The notes under the pieces were generated by a model, which was not told the origin of the DNA, searched no databases, and worked only from the letters and a program-made list of their open reading frames with translations. The translations under genes and the position numbers were made by a program. DNA of 64,000 nucleotides, from positions 3,286,001-3,350,000 of the forward strand of contig OZ242313.1 of NCBI GenBank assembly GCA_965208065.1, written 5' to 3'. Within the stretch, counting starts at the first letter, position 1; every line of letters starts with the position of its first letter. Positions 33,393 through 41,640 of this stretch are shown here, piece after piece. Source of the stretch: Bin103 sp002238925. Its GTDB lineage: Bacteria > Spirochaetota > Spirochaetia > SZUA-6 > Bin103.

Positions 33393-33656
33393 ATGGAAGC
33401 GCGATTGCTCCTCGACGTGGCGGGCTGGGTCGGCATGGCCGGCCTGCTGTCCGCCTACTGGCTGGTATCGACGAACCGGGTGCGCGGCACCTCGCGCCTG
33501 TATCAGACCCTGAACGTGATCGGGGCCGGCGGCTTGCTGGCCAACACCTTTCACTACCGCGCCTACCCCGCCGCGGCGCTCAACTCGGTATGGCTGGCAA
33601 TAGCGATCATTGCCTACATCCGCGCGGTGGTGCGCCGGCGCGGCGGCCTGACCTGA
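33393..33656 (+). CDS. Small CBU_0592-like membrane protein
   Basis: This 87-residue membrane protein has three hydrophobic segments: AGWVGMAGLLSAYWLVS, the LYQTLNVIGAGGLLANTF region and AALNSVWLAIAIIAYIRA. The pattern, with RLYQTLN followed by a short loop, resembles the CBU_0592-like small membrane protein family, whose function is unknown. The ATG at 33393 is used. It stands alone on the plus strand between tRNA-Gly and the minus-strand PASTA gene, and faces the latter tail to tail 15 bp apart. Confidence 0.72.
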   Translation: MEARLLLDVAGWVGMAGLLSAYWLVSTNRVRGTSRLYQTLNVIGAGGLLANTFHYRAYPAAALNSVWLAIAIIAYIRAVVRRRGGLT

Positions 33657-33670
33657 ACAGCGTACGTGCG

Positions 33671-34648
33671 CTACCGGGTCGGCTGAGTGAGGATTTCCTC
33701 GCCGAACATCGACAGCACGAGCTGTCCGTTCGCTGGTTCCAGGTACGGAATGGCGATCGGACCGCCGGGATGCTTGGTCTCCAGGACGGTACGCGTGGCG
33801 CCCGGGGTGATCACCTCCAGCTTCAGATCGACCAGGATCGGATACTCCGGCAGCGTCGACTCCACCAGCCCGAACACGAGCGCTTCCTCAACCTCGCCCG
33901 GCACCGTCATCTCCAGCTGCAGTATGGAGCTGTAGGGTATCTCCTGACCCGCGGCCGGCGATTGCGACACGATGCTTCCCGGCGCGTCGCCGTCCCGCGC
34001 CGCCCGAATGCGGAACACGAACGGCAGGTTGAGCTGCGCCAACTCGTCGCGCACCTCCAGGGCGGGCCGTCCAACGTAGTCGGCCAGCTCGATCAGGTCG
34101 CCGCCCGGACCCTTGCTCACCACCAGCTCCAGCATCATCTCGTCGACCACCGGCGTGTCGGCCGGCGGGTTCTGAGCCAGGATCGTGCCCGCCGCGGCGG
34201 GATCGGTGATCCGCGCCACCGGCTCACGAATCGTGATCAGCGCACGGTACGAGGCGAACGCGGCCTGCAGCTCCAGGCGCACCTCCTCCAGGTCGCGACC
34301 GACATAGTGGCCGACCCGGTCGATGATCGGGCCCCTGCTTACCACCAGCAGCACCGGCCGGCCCGCCTTGACCAGCGTGCCCGCCTTCGGATCCTGTTCG
34401 ACTACCTGCCACTTGGCGTGATCGGAGGAGTAGCGGCCGTCCACGCGGGGCGCCAGCGCCTTGTCCTGGAGCATCACCATGGCATCGAGCAGGTCGGCGG
34501 CGACCACATCCGGCACCAGGGTCTCTTCCTCGCCGCGTACCACGACGAAGAACGCCACCACGCCGCTGGCCACCAGCAACACGCTGACGGTCAGCGTGAA
34601 CAGGAACCCGCCGCGGCCGGGGCGGCGGCGGTCCGAATCGTTACTCAC
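33671..34648 (-). CDS. PASTA domain membrane protein
   Basis: This 325-residue protein has a short cytoplasmic N-terminus, one membrane anchor (FLFTLTVSVLLVASGVVAFF) and three PASTA repeats outside the membrane: about residues 35-97 (VPDVVAADLLDAM...), 100-172 and 175-245, followed by a C-terminal beta-rich tail. PASTA repeats bind peptidoglycan fragments. Here they are not fused to a kinase, so the protein may act in cell-wall sensing or division-site binding. The GTG start at 34648 overlaps the fmt stop by 8 nt, so it is co-translated with fmt and def, an arrangement remembered from spirochaetes. No kinase domain is present. Confidence 0.87.
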   Translation of the reverse strand: MSNDSDRRRPGRGGFLFTLTVSVLLVASGVVAFFVVVRGEEETLVPDVVAADLLDAMVMLQDKALAPRVDGRYSSDHAKWQVVEQDPKAGTLVKAGRPVLLVVSRGPIIDRVGHYVGRDLEEVRLELQAAFASYRALITIREPVARITDPAAAGTILAQNPPADTPVVDEMMLELVVSKGPGGDLIELADYVGRPALEVRDELAQLNLPFVFRIRAARDGDAPGSIVSQSPAAGQEIPYSSILQLEMTVPGEVEEALVFGLVESTLPEYPILVDLKLEVITPGATRTVLETKHPGGPIAIPYLEPANGQLVLSMFGEEILTQPTR

Positions 34649-35576
34649 CGAGCCGTGCCCGGGCAATCCCGGGATGGCCGTTGACGAACGCCTGCCACTG
34701 CAGCGGCTTCTTGCCCTGAAGCTGCAGCTCGCGCACCCACAGGCCGTGCCGGCCCGCCCGCACCAGGATGCCGAGCCGCTTGTCCACGCCGACCACCTGG
34801 CCCGGCGCACCCGCCGGCATCGCCGTGCCGCCCGCCACCGGCGCCGCCGCCAGGATGGCAAGCTGGCGGCCCGCCCAGGTGGTGAACGCGCGCGGCCATG
34901 GCTGGTATGCGCGCACGGCCCGCTCGATGGCGTCGGCGGGTTGCCGCCAGTCGATGCGGCCCTGTTCCTTGCTCAGCAACCCGCACCAGGTGGCCGCCGA
35001 CTCCTCCTGCGCCCGCGCCGTCTCGCGTCCGGCGGCGATGGCGTCCACCACCTCGCGCAACAGATCCGCGGCGACCTGCGCCAGCCGCGGCGCCAGCGAT
35101 GCACTGGTCTCCGATCGGCCCAGCGCCACCACCTTCTGAGCGAGAATGTCGCCGGCGTCCACCGCCGCCGCCAGGCGCTGTACCGTGACCCCGGTGCGCG
35201 CCGCGCCGGCGAGGATAGCGGCCGGAATCGGCGCCGGTCCGCGCAGCTCCGGGAGCAGCGAGGGATGCACGTTGACCCCGCCGCGCGCGAACACGTCCAG
35301 GAAATAGGGACGAAATATCTTTCCGTACGCCACCGCCACCAGCAGGTCCGGCTGCAGCGCCGCCAACTCCGCGCTGAACGAGCGGCCGATACGCTGCGGC
35401 TGCAGCACGACAAGCCCGCGCGCGGCCGCGCGCCGCTTGACCGGCGGCGCCTGCGGTGTGCCGCGCCGCCCCGCGGGCCGGTCGGGGGCGGTCAGGACGG
35501 CACACAGCTCTTCGCCGGCAAGCGCATCCAGCGCCGGGACGGCGAATTCCGGGGTACCGGCGAACACGATACGCAC
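34641..35576 (-). CDS. fmt: Methionyl-tRNA formyltransferase
   Basis: This 311-residue enzyme formylates initiator Met-tRNA using 10-formyl-THF. It opens with VRIVFAGTPEFAVPALDAL, the universal N-terminus, and has the active-site region GGVNVHPSLLPELRGPAPI (the usual form is HxSLLPxxRGxAPI), then LGRSETSASL. The C-terminal OB-like domain ends LQLQGKKPLQWQAFVNGHP. The GTG at 35576 was chosen because it starts the family N-terminus and is 4 nt after the def stop. The longer frame to 35666 was rejected because it would overlap def fully. It forms an operon with def upstream and the PASTA gene downstream. Confidence 0.95.
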   Translation of the reverse strand: MRIVFAGTPEFAVPALDALAGEELCAVLTAPDRPAGRRGTPQAPPVKRRAAARGLVVLQPQRIGRSFSAELAALQPDLLVAVAYGKIFRPYFLDVFARGGVNVHPSLLPELRGPAPIPAAILAGAARTGVTVQRLAAAVDAGDILAQKVVALGRSETSASLAPRLAQVAADLLREVVDAIAAGRETARAQEESAATWCGLLSKEQGRIDWRQPADAIERAVRAYQPWPRAFTTWAGRQLAILAAAPVAGGTAMPAGAPGQVVGVDKRLGILVRAGRHGLWVRELQLQGKKPLQWQAFVNGHPGIARARLGE

Positions 35577-35580
35577 CGCT

Positions 35581-36102
35581 TCAGCCAGCGTCCCGGTCAG
35601 CGTCTCCGGCACTCGCCTCCGCGTGCCCCTCGGCGTACTCCCGGCACACCCGCTCGCGCTCCGCATCGCTGAGATGGTCGATGAACAGGATGCCGTTCAG
35701 GTGGTCGAGTTCGTGCAAGATCACGCGCGCGAGCATGCCCTCGACCTCCAGCGCAAACAGCCGGCCGCGCCGGTTGCGCGCCTGCACGCGGAGGTGGGCG
35801 GGCCGCTGCACGTCGGCGCGGGGACCGGGAATGCTCAGGCAGCCTTCCTCGCGCCACTCGGTCTCGATACCGGTGCGGATGATCTCCGGATTGATGAATA
35901 CCCGCTCGCGGTCGTCCGGCGCCCTGGTCACGAACAAGCGCACCATGCGGTTCACCTGGGTAGCGGCCAGCCCGACCCCCTCATGCTGCTTCATCACCGC
36001 CAGCATTTCGTCGGCAAGGCGGCGCAACTCCGGCGTAACCTCCGCAACCGGTTCGGCACGCCGGCGGAGCGCGGGGTGGCCGAGCGTGACAACTTCAAGC
36101 AT
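35581..36102 (-). CDS. def: Peptide deformylase
   Basis: This 173-residue enzyme removes the formyl group from nascent proteins. All three deformylase motifs are present: GVGLAATQ (residues 42-49), EEGCLSIPG with metal ligand Cys88, and HELDHLNG with His130 and His134 as ligands and Glu131 as catalyst. The ATG at 36102 begins MLEVVTLGHPALRRRAEPV. It is downstream of priA by 83 bp and 4 nt before fmt, the usual def-fmt coupling in bacteria, here in the order priA, def, fmt. Confidence 0.97.
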   Translation of the reverse strand: MLEVVTLGHPALRRRAEPVAEVTPELRRLADEMLAVMKQHEGVGLAATQVNRMVRLFVTRAPDDRERVFINPEIIRTGIETEWREEGCLSIPGPRADVQRPAHLRVQARNRRGRLFALEVEGMLARVILHELDHLNGILFIDHLSDAERERVCREYAEGHAEASAGDADRDAG

Positions 36103-36185
36103 GGACGAGCGATAACATGGCGAACGCGCGGCGCCATTGTCAAACGGGGGGTCCGCTCCTCCCCGCGCGCCCTGCTCGCCAGCCG

Positions 36186-38165
36186 CTACAGCACCGAGGT
36201 TGGGTCCACGTCGATCTCCAGGTGGGTGCCGGCGGGCGTCTTGAAGGTAAGCCACGTGCGCTTCACCCACCGGTGCAGCGGCCCGATGGTGGGGTGGCGC
36301 AGCAGCAGGTGAAACCGGTAGCTGCCGGCGATGCGCTCGATCGGGCACTCCACCGGACCGAGCAGTTCGCCCTCGGCGGACGTACCGCGACCGCGTTCCA
36401 GGTGCGCGGCAAAGCCGACCGCCGCGGCGTGCGCACGCTGCTTGCTGCGCGAGCGGAACACCAGCCGGATGAGCCGCGCGAACGGCGGGAACCCGGTCTC
36501 GCGCCGCATGGCGATCTCGCGCCGGTAGAACTCCTCGGCGCGGCCCTCCACCGCCAGCCGGATGGCCGGCCGATCGGCATGGTAGGTCTGCACCAGCACG
36601 CGCCCGTCCGGCAACGCGCGCCCGGCGCGCCCGGCGACCTGCACGATCAGGTTGAAGGTGCGCTCGGCGGCGCGAAAGTCGGGCAGATGCAGGCCGGTAT
36701 CGGCGTTGATGATGCCGACCAGCCGGACCGCGGGAAAGTTGAGCCCCTTGGCAACCATCTGGGTGCCGACCAGCACGTCCACCTCGCCGTTGCGAAACCG
36801 GCTGAGCGCGCCGCGCAGTTCGCCGCGGTCGCGCAACGCGTCGGTGTCCAGGCGTTGCACGCGCAGCCCCGGCGCGGCCGCCGCCAGCTCCTCTTCGACC
36901 CGTTGCGTACCGAAGCCGCTGTAGCCGATGTCCAGCGAAGCGCACTCCGGACACGCGCGCGGCGGTGCGACCCGATAGCCGCAGTAGTGGCACAGCATCA
37001 CGCGGCTGGCCTTGTGAAAGGTGAGACTTACCGAGCAGCGCACGCAGCGCATCTCGAAGCCGCAGCTCCGGCAGTGAAAGAAGTAGGAGAACCCGCGCCG
37101 GTTCAGGAACAGGATCGACTGGCGGCCGGCCGCCGCCGCGGCGCGAATCTCGCCAAGCAGCCGCCCCGACAGCGGACCCGGTTGGCCCTTCATCTCCACC
37201 ACCTCGATCGACGGCATGCGCGCCCCGCCGGGACGGCGGGTCAGGTCGAGGCGGCGCAGTACGCCGCGCCGCATGTGGTGCAACGCCTCCAGCGACGGCG
37301 TGGCGCTGCCCATCACCAGGGTGGCGCCCTCGGCCGAGCAGCGGTGCATCGCCACCTGGCGGGCGTGGTAGCGCGGAGTTGCGCCCGCCTTGTAGGAGGT
37401 CTCGTGCTCCTCGTCGATTACCATCAGGCCGAGGTCGCTGAGCGGGGCGAATACCGCGCTGCGCGCCCCGATCACCACGCGCGCCGCACCGCCGCGGATG
37501 CGGCTCCACTGCTGCAACCGCTGCGAAGGGGTAAGCGCGGAGTGAATCACCGCCACCTGGTCGCCGAACACGTCGCTGAACTGGTCTACCACCTGGTGGG
37601 TCAGGGCTATCTCCGGCACCAGGTAAATCACCCCGCGGCCGGCCGCCACCACGCGCCGGGCAGCGGCCATGAACACCGCCGTCTTGCCGGAACCGGTAAT
37701 GCCGCGCAGGTAGAAGCGGCGCGCCTGTGCGCCGCCGGCGGCGTGATCCGGTCTCGGCGCGGTCAGCTCCGCCACCGCGTGCTCCTGCTCATCGGTCAGG
37801 GTATGGTCGCGCCACCGCTCCACGGTGCCGGGCGTGTCGTCGGGCAGGATCTCGCGCCGCCCGGAGGGGATCATCGCGGCCAGCGCCTCGCCCACCGAAC
37901 ACAGGTAGGTGTCGGCTACCCAGCGGGCCAGCTCCAGCAGGGCGCCGTCGAACACCGGCTGCGCATCCACCCGCCGCCCGATCGCGCGCAGTTCCACGCC
38001 CGCGGGCGCCCGGCGCGGGGTACCGATCACGAATCCGGTGACCCGCCGCCTGCCGAACGGCGCCACCACGCGAACGCCGCTCTTGGTAGCCGCATCGTCC
38101 AGGTCGAGATAGGTGAACGTCTGCTGCATGGGAAGGTTGAACGCAACCTGCAGGTAGCGGGGCAC
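36186..38165 (-). CDS. priA: Primosomal replication-restart helicase PriA
   Basis: This 659-residue 3'-5' helicase restarts stalled replication forks. Domains are: DNA-binding N-terminus (RYLQVAFNLPMQQTFTYLDL), helicase core with Walker A RGITGSGKTAVF, the DEEH box in IDEEHETSYK, and GSATPSLEA. A zinc-binding insert follows with Cys pairs (CRSCG, CVRC, CHYCG, CPEC), and motif VI is VQVAGRAGRA. The GTG start at 38165 is 20 bp after the udg stop and has a GGAG just before it; the longer frame to 38258 was rejected. It is in the minus-strand housekeeping cluster. Confidence 0.95.
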   Translation of the reverse strand: MPRYLQVAFNLPMQQTFTYLDLDDAATKSGVRVVAPFGRRRVTGFVIGTPRRAPAGVELRAIGRRVDAQPVFDGALLELARWVADTYLCSVGEALAAMIPSGRREILPDDTPGTVERWRDHTLTDEQEHAVAELTAPRPDHAAGGAQARRFYLRGITGSGKTAVFMAAARRVVAAGRGVIYLVPEIALTHQVVDQFSDVFGDQVAVIHSALTPSQRLQQWSRIRGGAARVVIGARSAVFAPLSDLGLMVIDEEHETSYKAGATPRYHARQVAMHRCSAEGATLVMGSATPSLEALHHMRRGVLRRLDLTRRPGGARMPSIEVVEMKGQPGPLSGRLLGEIRAAAAAGRQSILFLNRRGFSYFFHCRSCGFEMRCVRCSVSLTFHKASRVMLCHYCGYRVAPPRACPECASLDIGYSGFGTQRVEEELAAAAPGLRVQRLDTDALRDRGELRGALSRFRNGEVDVLVGTQMVAKGLNFPAVRLVGIINADTGLHLPDFRAAERTFNLIVQVAGRAGRALPDGRVLVQTYHADRPAIRLAVEGRAEEFYRREIAMRRETGFPPFARLIRLVFRSRSKQRAHAAAVGFAAHLERGRGTSAEGELLGPVECPIERIAGSYRFHLLLRHPTIGPLHRWVKRTWLTFKTPAGTHLEIDVDPTSVL

Positions 38166-38185
38166 CGGCGCTCCGTCGCTGTTGG

Positions 38186-38941
38186 TCAGCGGGCGCCGGC
38201 CGCGGGAGGTGTGCCGCCGTCGGCGAGCAGTTTCTGCAGGCGGCGCAGGTCGTCCCACACGGCGCGCCGCAACGACTGGTTGCGCAGCACGCCGCTCGGA
38301 TGGTAGGTCGCCACCAGGGGTACCGGTTCCGGCAGCCCGGGAATCCGATACGAGTGGGTGTGCACACGCAGCGCGGCCATCGTGGCGGTCTGCCCGGTGA
38401 GCAGTTGACCGGCAATCCGTCCAACCGAGAGTATGGCGCGCGGCTCAAGCAGCCGAATCTGGCGCTGCAGGAACGGCAGGCAGGCCTGCGACTCCGCGCT
38501 CGCCGGGTCGCGGTTCTGCGGCGGGCGGCACTTCACCACGTTGGTTATGAAGCAGTTGTCGGCGCGCCGCAGCTCGATCGCCTCGAGCCACCGGTCCAGG
38601 TACGCTCCCGCCCGGCCCACGAACGGGCGGCCGCTGCGATCCTCGTCGAACCCCGGTCCCTCGCCGATTACCAGCACCAGCGGCTGCGCCGCACCCTCTC
38701 CCGGCACCGTGCGAGTGCGTCCTTCGCACAGCGCGCACGCGCGGCACGCGGCAATCTCGCGCGCCACCGCGTCCAGGCTGTCTCCACGCCCCGGCGCGGC
38801 GGACCGCTCCGGCTCCGGCTCAGGCTCCGTTATCGGCCTCGGAAATCGGACCGGCGGCGGATGGTCCACGCTCCGCTCGCCGCCGGCATAGTAGTCTTCG
38901 ATCAGGGTAAGAAAGCGATAGAAGCGCTGGTCGGGAGTCAT
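38186..38941 (-). CDS. Family 4/5 uracil-DNA glycosylase with Fe-S cluster
   Basis: This 251-residue iron-sulphur uracil-DNA glycosylase removes uracil from DNA. The Fe-S ligands fit the family: Cys66 and Cys69 in CRACALC, then Cys138 (VVKCRPPQNR) and Cys154. The active-site segments GEGPGFDEDRSGRPFVG and TYHPSG are present. A Pro/Glu-rich stretch (about residues 28-50) precedes the catalytic domain. It overlaps the truA stop by an ATGA junction. This supports the ATG at 38941 over the upstream 38965 frame start. Confidence 0.93.
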   Translation of the reverse strand: MTPDQRFYRFLTLIEDYYAGGERSVDHPPPVRFPRPITEPEPEPERSAAPGRGDSLDAVAREIAACRACALCEGRTRTVPGEGAAQPLVLVIGEGPGFDEDRSGRPFVGRAGAYLDRWLEAIELRRADNCFITNVVKCRPPQNRDPASAESQACLPFLQRQIRLLEPRAILSVGRIAGQLLTGQTATMAALRVHTHSYRIPGLPEPVPLVATYHPSGVLRNQSLRRAVWDDLRRLQKLLADGGTPPAAGAR

Positions 38942-39678
38942 GACTCGGAAAGTGGAGGATACCACACGCGCTCCAGGAACAGGCCGCGCGCCGGTGCGGT
39001 CTGGCCCACCTCCGCGCGCCGCCGGCCCGCGATCAGGCGCCGCACGTCGGCCGCCGGGGCATCCATGGCGGCCAGCTCCAGCAGCGTACCGACGATGCTG
39101 CGCACCATCTTCCAGAGGAAGGAGGTGGCTACGATGCGGAACACCAAGTATGGCGGCGACGGATAGAACACGGCGCTGATCACCCGCCGGACCTTGCTGA
39201 GGCTCGCATCGCCCGCCGCGGCGAAAACTGTAAAATCATGTTCACCAACAAGATATGCTGCAGACCTGTTTAACCGGCGGAGGTCGGGCCGGTGGCGGAC
39301 GTGGTAGCAGTAGCGGCGCAGGTGCGGCAGCCCGACGCCGCCGACGAGCAGCTGATAGCGGTAGCCGCGCGCCAGCGCGCTGCGGCGCGCGTCGAATTGC
39401 GCCGCCGCCGGGCGCGCCGCGAGCACCCGCACGTCGGGCGGCAGGTAGGAGTTGATCGCCACCGCCCAACGCTCCGCCGGGATGGTGACCGGCGCGGTGA
39501 AGTTGGCCACCTGGCCGATCGCGTGTACGCCCGAGTCGGTGCGCCCCGCCGCCCGCACCCGCACCCGGCGGTCGAGCATCCGCGCCAGCCCCGCCTCCAG
39601 TACCCCCTGCACCGTGCGCTGCTCGCGCTGCACCTGCCAGCCGGCAAAGTCGGTGCCGTCGTAAGCGAGCGTGAGCAT
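38938..39678 (-). CDS. truA: tRNA pseudouridine synthase A
   Basis: This 246-residue enzyme makes pseudouridine at positions 38-40 of tRNAs. The catalytic Asp48 is in RAAGRTDSGVHA. Other marks are AYDGTDFAGWQVQ at the N-terminus, NSYLPPDVRVL, and FLWKMVRSIVGTLLE near the end. The ATG at 39678 gives a normal N-terminus, though an extension with a nearby GTG cannot be excluded. It overlaps the next gene (udg) by 4 nt and lies 71 bp downstream of acpS. Confidence 0.96.
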   Translation of the reverse strand: MLTLAYDGTDFAGWQVQREQRTVQGVLEAGLARMLDRRVRVRAAGRTDSGVHAIGQVANFTAPVTIPAERWAVAINSYLPPDVRVLAARPAAAQFDARRSALARGYRYQLLVGGVGLPHLRRYCYHVRHRPDLRRLNRSAAYLVGEHDFTVFAAAGDASLSKVRRVISAVFYPSPPYLVFRIVATSFLWKMVRSIVGTLLELAAMDAPAADVRRLIAGRRRAEVGQTAPARGLFLERVWYPPLSES

Positions 39679-39749
39679 GACGTTGACGTCGCCGGAGCCG
39701 GATGTGCCGCGCGAATTCCGTCCGGCAGACCGCTCCGTGGGCGGCCGGG

Positions 39750-40154
39750 TCACGCGCCGGCTGCGGCGGGCGCGGTGCTGTCGCCCTCGATGACGCACAT
39801 CGCCAGCACGGCCGTCTTCTCGTGCGATAGGGAGATAAACACGCGCGTGCCGCCAAGGCGCTGCAGTGCCGCCTTGGCCGACCCGGTAAGCTGCAACTCC
39901 GGTTTGCCGAGCGGATTGTTCATCACCGCCATATCCTTCAGGGCAAGACCGGCAAGCCCGGAGCCGAGCGCCTTGCCGAACGCTTCCTTGGCGGCGAACC
40001 GCGCTGCCAACGACAGCACGGCGGCCTCCCCGGCACGCTTGCGGCACTGCGCCAACTCTTCCGGATGGTAGAACCGTTCCAGCAGGCCCGGAATCTGCTG
40101 CCAGCGCCGCAGCCGCTGCGGGTGCACCACGTCGATGCCAACGCCCAGAATCAT
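39750..40154 (-). CDS. acpS: Holo-[acyl-carrier-protein] synthase
   Basis: This 134-residue phosphopantetheinyl transferase activates ACP with CoA. Motifs: MILGVGIDVVHPQRLRRW at the start (Asp of GIDVV binds Mg), RFAAKEAFGKALGSG (Glu and Lys of the KEA motif) and ISLSHEKTAVLAMCV near the end. The length is typical. It lies 73 bp downstream of folP in the same direction and probably shares its transcript. Confidence 0.96.
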   Translation of the reverse strand: MILGVGIDVVHPQRLRRWQQIPGLLERFYHPEELAQCRKRAGEAAVLSLAARFAAKEAFGKALGSGLAGLALKDMAVMNNPLGKPELQLTGSAKAALQRLGGTRVFISLSHEKTAVLAMCVIEGDSTAPAAAGA

Positions 40155-40227
40155 CTCATCGTACTCGCAAGCCGCAGCATCATGGCGCTGCCACCATTGC
40201 CCGCCGTGCCGCGTTCGTCAACCGGCG

Positions 40228-41361
40228 TCAGCCGCGCTCAGCGGCACGCACGGCCGCCGCGAAGCGCACCGCCTGCAACGCCGCCGGCACGTCGTGCACG
40301 CGGATCATGTCCGCCCCGCGCAGCAGCGCCACGGTGTTGGCGATCGTCGTCCCCGCCAGCCGATCTTCCAGAGGCGTCTCGAGAACCGTGCCGATGAATG
40401 ACTTGCGGGATACTCCCACGAGCACCGGGCCGAGCGAGCGCAGCGCCGGCGTGCCGTGCAGCAGGCGCAGGTTATCGCCAACCCGCTTACCGAAGCCGAT
40501 GCCGGGATCGACGATCACCTGGCCGCGGTCGACGCCGTCGTCAAGGGCGTCGTTGATGCGCTGCTTCAGTTCCCGCACTACCTCCGCGACGGTGTCGCCG
40601 TACGTGACGTTGCGTTGCATTGTGCGCGGCGTACCGCGCATGTGGCTGATTACCACCGGGACCCCGCGCTCGGCTGCGAGACAGCGCAGATCGGGGTCGC
40701 GCAGGCCGTTCACGTCGTTGACCATCACCGCCCCGGCGTCGAGAGCCGCCTCCGCCACCGCCGCCTTGCTGGTGTCGATCGACACGGGAGGTCCGCCGGC
40801 GGAGACCACCGCCGCAACTGCCGGAACCACCCGGTGGATCTCTTCGGCGGCGCTCACCGCGCCGGCACCGGGGCGCGTCGACTCGCCGCCGAGATCGACC
40901 AGGTCGGCGCCCTGCTCGCGCATCCGCAATGCGGCCTCCGCCACCGCGGCAGGGCCCTGGCGCCGGCTGGCGGGATAGAATGAATCGGGCGTGGCATTGA
41001 TGACGCCCATGACCAGCGCACGCCGCGCGTAGTCGAGCGCGATACCGGCGATCGCAATCGCACCCGGCAACGGCTCCCACGATGCCGCCAGCTCCCGGCC
41101 CAGCGCACGGGTGGCATCATGCTTCTGCCAGTCGGCGGCAAGTGTCGGAACAACGGGGCCCGCAACCGTGGCTTGCACGGTGCCGCCACTCACGCGGACG
41201 GACGCGGACAATGCACGCAGGGACGCGGCGACAATCCGTTGCTGCGTCTGATCGAGGGCGTCAATGCTGATGTCGGCGGCGAGTGGCTGGGGCTCCTTCG
41301 GGCACGGCCTGCGCCCATCAAGGGGCGACACGCGCAGGTTGCGGCGCACGTCGTAACGCAT
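40228..41361 (-). CDS. folP: Dihydropteroate synthase (long N-terminal form)
   Basis: This 377-residue enzyme condenses pABA with dihydropterin pyrophosphate in folate synthesis. Core motifs: VMGVINATPDSF, GADLVDLGGESTRPGA, VMVNDVNGLRD, MRGTPRTMQRN, VIVDPGIGFGK, LVGVSRKSFIG and ADMIRVHDV. The first 95 or so residues are an extension beyond the usual length of about 280 and have no recognised domain. The start at 41361 (MRYDVRRNLRV) is the shortest ATG consistent with that extension; a later start would remove it. It is upstream of acpS and downstream of the mini-protein gene. Confidence 0.93.
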   Translation of the reverse strand: MRYDVRRNLRVSPLDGRRPCPKEPQPLAADISIDALDQTQQRIVAASLRALSASVRVSGGTVQATVAGPVVPTLAADWQKHDATRALGRELAASWEPLPGAIAIAGIALDYARRALVMGVINATPDSFYPASRRQGPAAVAEAALRMREQGADLVDLGGESTRPGAGAVSAAEEIHRVVPAVAAVVSAGGPPVSIDTSKAAVAEAALDAGAVMVNDVNGLRDPDLRCLAAERGVPVVISHMRGTPRTMQRNVTYGDTVAEVVRELKQRINDALDDGVDRGQVIVDPGIGFGKRVGDNLRLLHGTPALRSLGPVLVGVSRKSFIGTVLETPLEDRLAGTTIANTVALLRGADMIRVHDVPAALQAVRFAAAVRAAERG

Positions 41362-41406
41362 CACGGCGCCATGACTGCCGGCACCGCGCACCGAACAAGA
41401 GCCACG

Positions 41407-41496
41407 CTACTTCTTCTTGTGCCGGTTCTTTCTCAGCTTCTTCTTGCGCTTGTGAGTTGCTATCTTGTGACGTTTACGCTTCCGCCCGCAGGGCAT
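41407..41496 (-). CDS. 29-residue basic mini-protein of the AURKAIP1/COX24 (mS38-like) family
   Basis: This tiny gene reads MPCGRKRKRHKIATHKRKKK and then LRKNRHKKK, almost only Lys, Arg and His. This matches the AURKAIP1/COX24 C-terminal motif that in mitochondria belongs to ribosomal protein mS38, and in bacteria occurs as short proteins probably bound to the small ribosomal subunit. GGAGA sits 9 nt before the ATG at 41496. A near-consensus promoter at 41612-41640 gives it its own transcript with a leader of about 105 nt. It sits between miaA and folP. It is too short for usual gene callers. Confidence 0.85.
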   Translation of the reverse strand: MPCGRKRKRHKIATHKRKKKLRKNRHKKK

Positions 41497-41509
41497 TGCA
41501 ATGATTCTC

Positions 41510-41540
41510 CAGGGTCGTAACCAGCAGGGTCTGTAACCAG
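41510..41540 (-). repeat. Tandem imperfect 15/16-nt repeat in the mini-protein leader
   Basis: Two head-to-tail copies, CAGGGTCGTAACCAG (41510-41524) and CAGGGTCTGTAACCAG (41525-41540, one inserted base), lie just 5' of the ribosome binding site of the 29-residue gene. They may be a protein- or RNA-binding site in the leader. Confidence 0.6.
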
Positions 41541-41611
41541 TTTTTCAGCCTCGGGTTCCGCGACCGGCGCTGCGCCGTCACGGGTTGCCGTGGAGCACGG
41601 TGCGCACGGTA

Positions 41612-41640
41612 ACTATCGCCAACCCTCACGCCCTTGTCAA
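41612..41640 (-). promoter_or_regulatory. Promoter of the COX24-like mini-protein gene
   Basis: On the minus strand, TTGACA (41640-41635) and GATAGT (41617-41612) are separated by 17 nt. The -35 overlaps the stop of miaA. The expected start of transcription is near 41605, giving a leader of about 105 nt that contains a small CGGCG/CGCCG hairpin and the tandem repeat. Confidence 0.65.
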
